Below, in pieces: positions 14,814 to 16,874 of a stretch of DNA of 16,874 nt. The stretch lies in NCBI GenBank assembly GCA_046537875.1, contig JBKHJZ010000058.1, positions 1 to 16,874 on the forward strand, written 5' to 3'. The notes beneath the pieces were generated by a model, which was not told the DNA's origin, made no database searches, and worked only from the letters and a program-made list of their open reading frames with translations. The position numbers and the translations under genes were made by a program. This DNA is from JBKHJZ01 sp046537875. GTDB taxonomy: Bacteria; Actinomycetota; Acidimicrobiia; Acidimicrobiales; VFJN01. Every line of letters starts with the position of its first letter. Position 1 is the stretch's first letter.

Positions 14814-16229
14814 GTGAGCACCTACTCGGCGGTCGTCACGACGGGGATCTACTGCCGCCCCGGCTGCGCGGCCCGGCCCCACCCCGGCAACGTCGTCGGC
14901 TACGAGTTGGCGGCCGCGGCGGAGGCGGCCGGATTCCGCGCCTGCCTGCGGTGCCGGCCCTACCGCAGTTCGGAGCCGGTGCTCGTCTCGGGGCCCGAGC
15001 TCGTGTGCCGTGCGGTCCAGCTCGTGGTCGACGGCGCCCTCGACGGGCGCACCGAGGCCGATCTCGCCGCCCGCCTGGGGGTGAGCGGCCGCCATCTCCG
15101 GCGGTTGTTCCAGCAACACCTCGGCACGACACCCGACCAGCTCGCACGGTCGCGCCGCGCGCACTTCGCCCGCCGGTTGCTCGACGACAGCGACCTCACG
15201 GTCACCGAGGTGGCGTTCGCCGCCGGGTTCGGCAGCGTGCGCCAGCTCAACCGGGCCTGCCGCGAGCTGTTCCGGGCCCCGCCGAGCGAGCTGCGGGCCC
15301 GCCGGAGGTCCGCCGACCGGCTGGCGGCCGACGGCGGCCTGGTGCTGCGGCTGCCGTTCCGGCCGCCCCTCGCCTGGGAGGACCTGCTCGCGTACCTGGC
15401 GCTCCGGGCGATTCCCGGCGTCGAGTCGGTGGCCGGCGGGACCTATCGGCGGACGGTGGTGGTCGACGGCGCCCCGGGCGTGATCGAGGTGAGCCGGGGC
15501 GGCGACGACCACCTGCTCCTGCGCGCCCACCTGCCCCACTGGGACGGGCTGATCCACGTGGCCCAGCGGGTGCGCCGGATCTTCGGGCTGGACACCGACA
15601 CCGCCATGGCCCGCAGGCAGCTGGGCGGCGACGGCCTCGTCGGGCCGCTCGTGGCGGCCCGTCCGGGCGTGCGCGTGCCGGGCACGTGGGACGCCTTCGA
15701 GACGGGCGTGCGGGCGATCATCGGCCAGCAGGTCACGGTGGCGGGCGCCGGCACCATCGCAGGCCGGCTCGTCGAGCGTCACGGCCGGCCGGTGCCGGGA
15801 CTCGGCAGGCTCGGGCTGAGCCACGCGTTTCCCGCACCCGAGATGCTGGCCGCCGCCGACCTCGACGGTCTCGGCCTGCCCGGAGGCCGCGTGGAGGCCG
15901 TGCGCGGCTTCGCCCGGGCTGTCGCCGACGACCGGGTGCGGCTCGACCGCAGCACCGGGCTCGGTGCCCTGGTCGCGTCGGTCACCGCCCTGCCGGGGCT
16001 GGGGCCGTGGACGGCTCACTACATCGCCCTCCGGCTCGGCGAGCCCGACGCCTTCCCGGCCTCCGACCTCGGCCTCCGCCGGGCGGTGCTCGCGGGAGAC
16101 GGCGACCATCCCGACGCCCTGCCCTCACCGACCGCCATGACGGCCCGGGCCGAGGCCTGGCGGCCGTGGCGGGCGCTCGCCGCGGTCCACCTGTGGTCCA
16201 CCGGGCCGGGGGCCGTTCGGGCGGCCTGA
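14814..16229 (+). CDS. alkA: Ada/AraC/AlkA fusion: DNA-3-methyladenine glycosylase II with regulatory domain
   Basis: This 471-residue protein joins three modules. Residues 1-50 are an Ada zinc domain with C14, C18, C44 and C47; C14 in TGIYCRPGC corresponds to the cysteine that accepts methyl from phosphotriesters. Residues about 60-165 are an AraC-type double helix-turn-helix (TEADLAARLGVSGRHLRRLF; TVTEVAFAAGFGSVRQLNRA). Residues about 172-471 are an AlkA-type glycosylase with IIGQQV, the helix-hairpin-helix LPGLGPWTAHYIALR and the catalytic D418 in FPASD. It should sense and excise alkylated bases. The Ada domain is shorter at the N-terminus than in longer forms. I chose the GTG at 14814 just before the conserved TTGIYC strand; GTG 14790 is an alternative. 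Neither has a strong ribosome site. Confidence 0.93.
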   Translation: MSTYSAVVTTGIYCRPGCAARPHPGNVVGYELAAAAEAAGFRACLRCRPYRSSEPVLVSGPELVCRAVQLVVDGALDGRTEADLAARLGVSGRHLRRLFQQHLGTTPDQLARSRRAHFARRLLDDSDLTVTEVAFAAGFGSVRQLNRACRELFRAPPSELRARRRSADRLAADGGLVLRLPFRPPLAWEDLLAYLALRAIPGVESVAGGTYRRTVVVDGAPGVIEVSRGGDDHLLLRAHLPHWDGLIHVAQRVRRIFGLDTDTAMARRQLGGDGLVGPLVAARPGVRVPGTWDAFETGVRAIIGQQVTVAGAGTIAGRLVERHGRPVPGLGRLGLSHAFPAPEMLAAADLDGLGLPGGRVEAVRGFARAVADDRVRLDRSTGLGALVASVTALPGLGPWTAHYIALRLGEPDAFPASDLGLRRAVLAGDGDHPDALPSPTAMTARAEAWRPWRALAAVHLWSTGPGAVRAA

Positions 16230-16272
16230 CCCGGTGCGGGAAATTCGGTCGGGCGGGAGGCGAGGGGTTCGT

Positions 16273-16278
16273 TAGCGT
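16273..16278 (+). promoter_or_regulatory. Candidate -10 element for the erm-like gene and its upstream frame
   Basis: TAGCGT fits the TANNNT -10 consensus and lies eight bases before the ATG at 16287. This predicts transcription starting within a base or two of that ATG. No clear -35 is present. A solitary AAATT (16241-16245) lies a few bases upstream of where the -35 would fall, which is loosely reminiscent of WhiB7-dependent promoters but too weak to assign. Confidence 0.35.
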
Positions 16279-16286
16279 CCCGGGTC

Positions 16287-16388
16287 ATGACCACCTTCGT
16301 GACGGTGCGCCGTGTCCGCCTCCGGGTGGGAGGTCCGGTGGGGGTGGCACAGCCTGTCCAGCCGTTGGGCCGAGATCCTCGTCGCTGA
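16287..16388 (+). CDS. Candidate leader peptide (33 aa) overlapping the erm-like start
   Basis: An ATG frame of 33 codons starts 25 bp before the methyltransferase GTG and ends 77 bp inside that gene in a different frame. Its early part reads MTTFVTVRRVRLRVGG. The Arg-x-Arg pattern (R9-V10-R11, R11-L12-R13) resembles the +x+ motif on which macrolides stall ribosomes in some erm leaders, for example the RLR of ErmDL. The ATG is close to a predicted transcription start. Arg-rich frames are common by chance in GC-rich DNA, so this is a hypothesis. Confidence 0.3.
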   Translation: MTTFVTVRRVRLRVGGPVGVAQPVQPLGRDPRR

Positions 16389-16860
16389 CGCGCAGGTCAC
16401 CCCGGGCACGCTCGTCGTCGACGTCGGGGCCGGCACCGGCGCGGTCACGGCGGCCCTCGTCGCTGCCGGTGCGCGCGTGGTGGCCGTCGAGCTGCACCCG
16501 GGCCGGGCCGCGCACCTGCGCCGGCGGTTCGCGGGGCAGCCGGTGACGGTCGTGCGCGCCGACGCCACCGACCTGCGGCTGCCCCGCCGTCCGTTCCGGG
16601 TCGTGTCCAACCCGCCGTTCTCCGCCACCACCGCGATCCTCAGGCGCCTGCTCGCACCGGGCTCCCGGCTCGTCGCCGCCGATCTCGTCGTCCCTGCCTG
16701 GGCGGCACGCCGGTGGGCCGCCGGCCGGGCCCCGGGTGCGCGCCGGTGGTCGCACGACTACGCGGCCGGCGTCGGCCGGCGCGTCCCCGACTCGGCGTTC
16801 ACGCCACCGGCGCCGACTCCCTCCAGGGTCCTGGTGATCCGGGGCAGGTGCCCGGCGTGA
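16312..16860 (+). CDS. Erm-like 23S rRNA (adenine-N6)-methyltransferase
   Basis: The 182-residue protein matches the RsmA/Erm Rossmann methyltransferase family: WGWHSL near the N-terminus (10-15), SAM-binding motif I VVDVGAGTGAVTA (35-47), acidic E60 after motif II, D84 in RADATDL, and the adenine-targeting NPPF at 100-103. The C-terminal portion (AARRWAAGRAPGARRW, SAFTPPAP) is typical of short actinobacterial Erm proteins, which can be about 180 residues long. It probably methylates 23S rRNA and may give macrolide-lincosamide-streptogramin tolerance. GTG 16312 is the only possible start, because an in-frame TGA lies at 16300-16302. It lacks a ribosome site, so translation may depend on coupling to the overlapping upstream frame or on the near-leaderless transcript. 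A KsgA-like role is less likely given the length. Confidence 0.85.
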   Translation: MSASGWEVRWGWHSLSSRWAEILVADAQVTPGTLVVDVGAGTGAVTAALVAAGARVVAVELHPGRAAHLRRRFAGQPVTVVRADATDLRLPRRPFRVVSNPPFSATTAILRRLLAPGSRLVAADLVVPAWAARRWAAGRAPGARRWSHDYAAGVGRRVPDSAFTPPAPTPSRVLVIRGRCPA

Positions 16861-16874
16861 GACCGCTCACGCCG
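16857..16874 (+). CDS. Possible start of a downstream gene, truncated by the window edge
   Basis: A GTG at 16857 overlaps the methyltransferase TGA in a GTGA arrangement typical of translationally coupled genes, and its frame (M-R-P-L-T-P) is open to the window end. Only six codons are visible, so no product can be suggested. Confidence 0.25.

Noticed and set aside
14951..16546. 531-codon open frame overlapping the ada-alkA gene in another frame
   Set aside because: The Arg/Pro/Gly-rich translation has no domain. The AlkA frame carries all expected catalytic motifs.
1..16874. Mobile elements, CRISPR arrays, tRNA/rRNA genes, defence islands
   Set aside because: No transposase, integrase, spaced repeat array, cloverleaf or nuclease/defence domain was seen on either strand. 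Gene content is ordinary accessory metabolism and regulation.

Overview
This window of about 16.9 kb is very GC-rich and reads as chromosomal DNA from an actinobacterium (Actinomycetota). The clues are strong G/C bias at third codon positions, frequent GTG starts, long spurious open frames opposite real genes, and typical actinobacterial families: a WYL regulator, an ATPase/BTAD regulator, a short Ada-AlkA fusion and a short Erm-type methyltransferase. An acidimicrobial origin is possible (the Asp/Gly-rich lipoprotein linker would fit), but the sequence alone does not settle it. I see no tRNA, rRNA, insertion sequence, integrase or CRISPR array.

Layout. (a) 1-518: the 3' end of an unrecognised + strand gene. 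(b) 558-5901, all on the minus strand: a WYL regulator, an alpha/beta hydrolase, an ArsR-rhodanese fusion repressor and two MFS transporters. The last three are closely spaced and look like an operon with an operator-like inverted repeat just upstream of the repressor. (c) 5986-6888, +: a 300-aa protein with prenyltransferase/squalene-oxidase-type repeats, divergent from the WYL regulator across an 84-bp gap holding a perfect CTGACA-N5-TGTCAG palindrome. (d) 6889-8310, +: two small membrane proteins, each preceded by a sequence resembling a SigB/SigF-type stress promoter. (e) 8323-11448, -: a giant STAND-ATPase/TPR regulator with the SARP-like DNA-binding unit at its C-terminus, divergent from (f) 11625-12386, +: a stand-alone flavodiiron-like (ODP, MBL-fold) protein in which one iron-ligand position appears changed. 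(g) 12558-14646, -: a core MetE-type methionine synthase and a lipoprotein GlpQ-type phosphodiesterase whose annotated start probably misses part of the signal peptide. (h) 14814-16860, +: an Ada/AraC/AlkA fusion for alkylation repair, then an Erm-like 23S rRNA methyltransferase. A short near-leaderless upstream frame with an Arg-Leu-Arg motif overlaps its start.

Most of the window is ordinary accessory metabolism and regulation. The points most worth a second look are the possible erm leader peptide, the changed diiron motif beside the divergent ATPase regulator, the ArsR-rhodanese repressor whose only cysteines are in the rhodanese loop, the WYL-associated palindrome, and the pair of stress-promoter-like sites.
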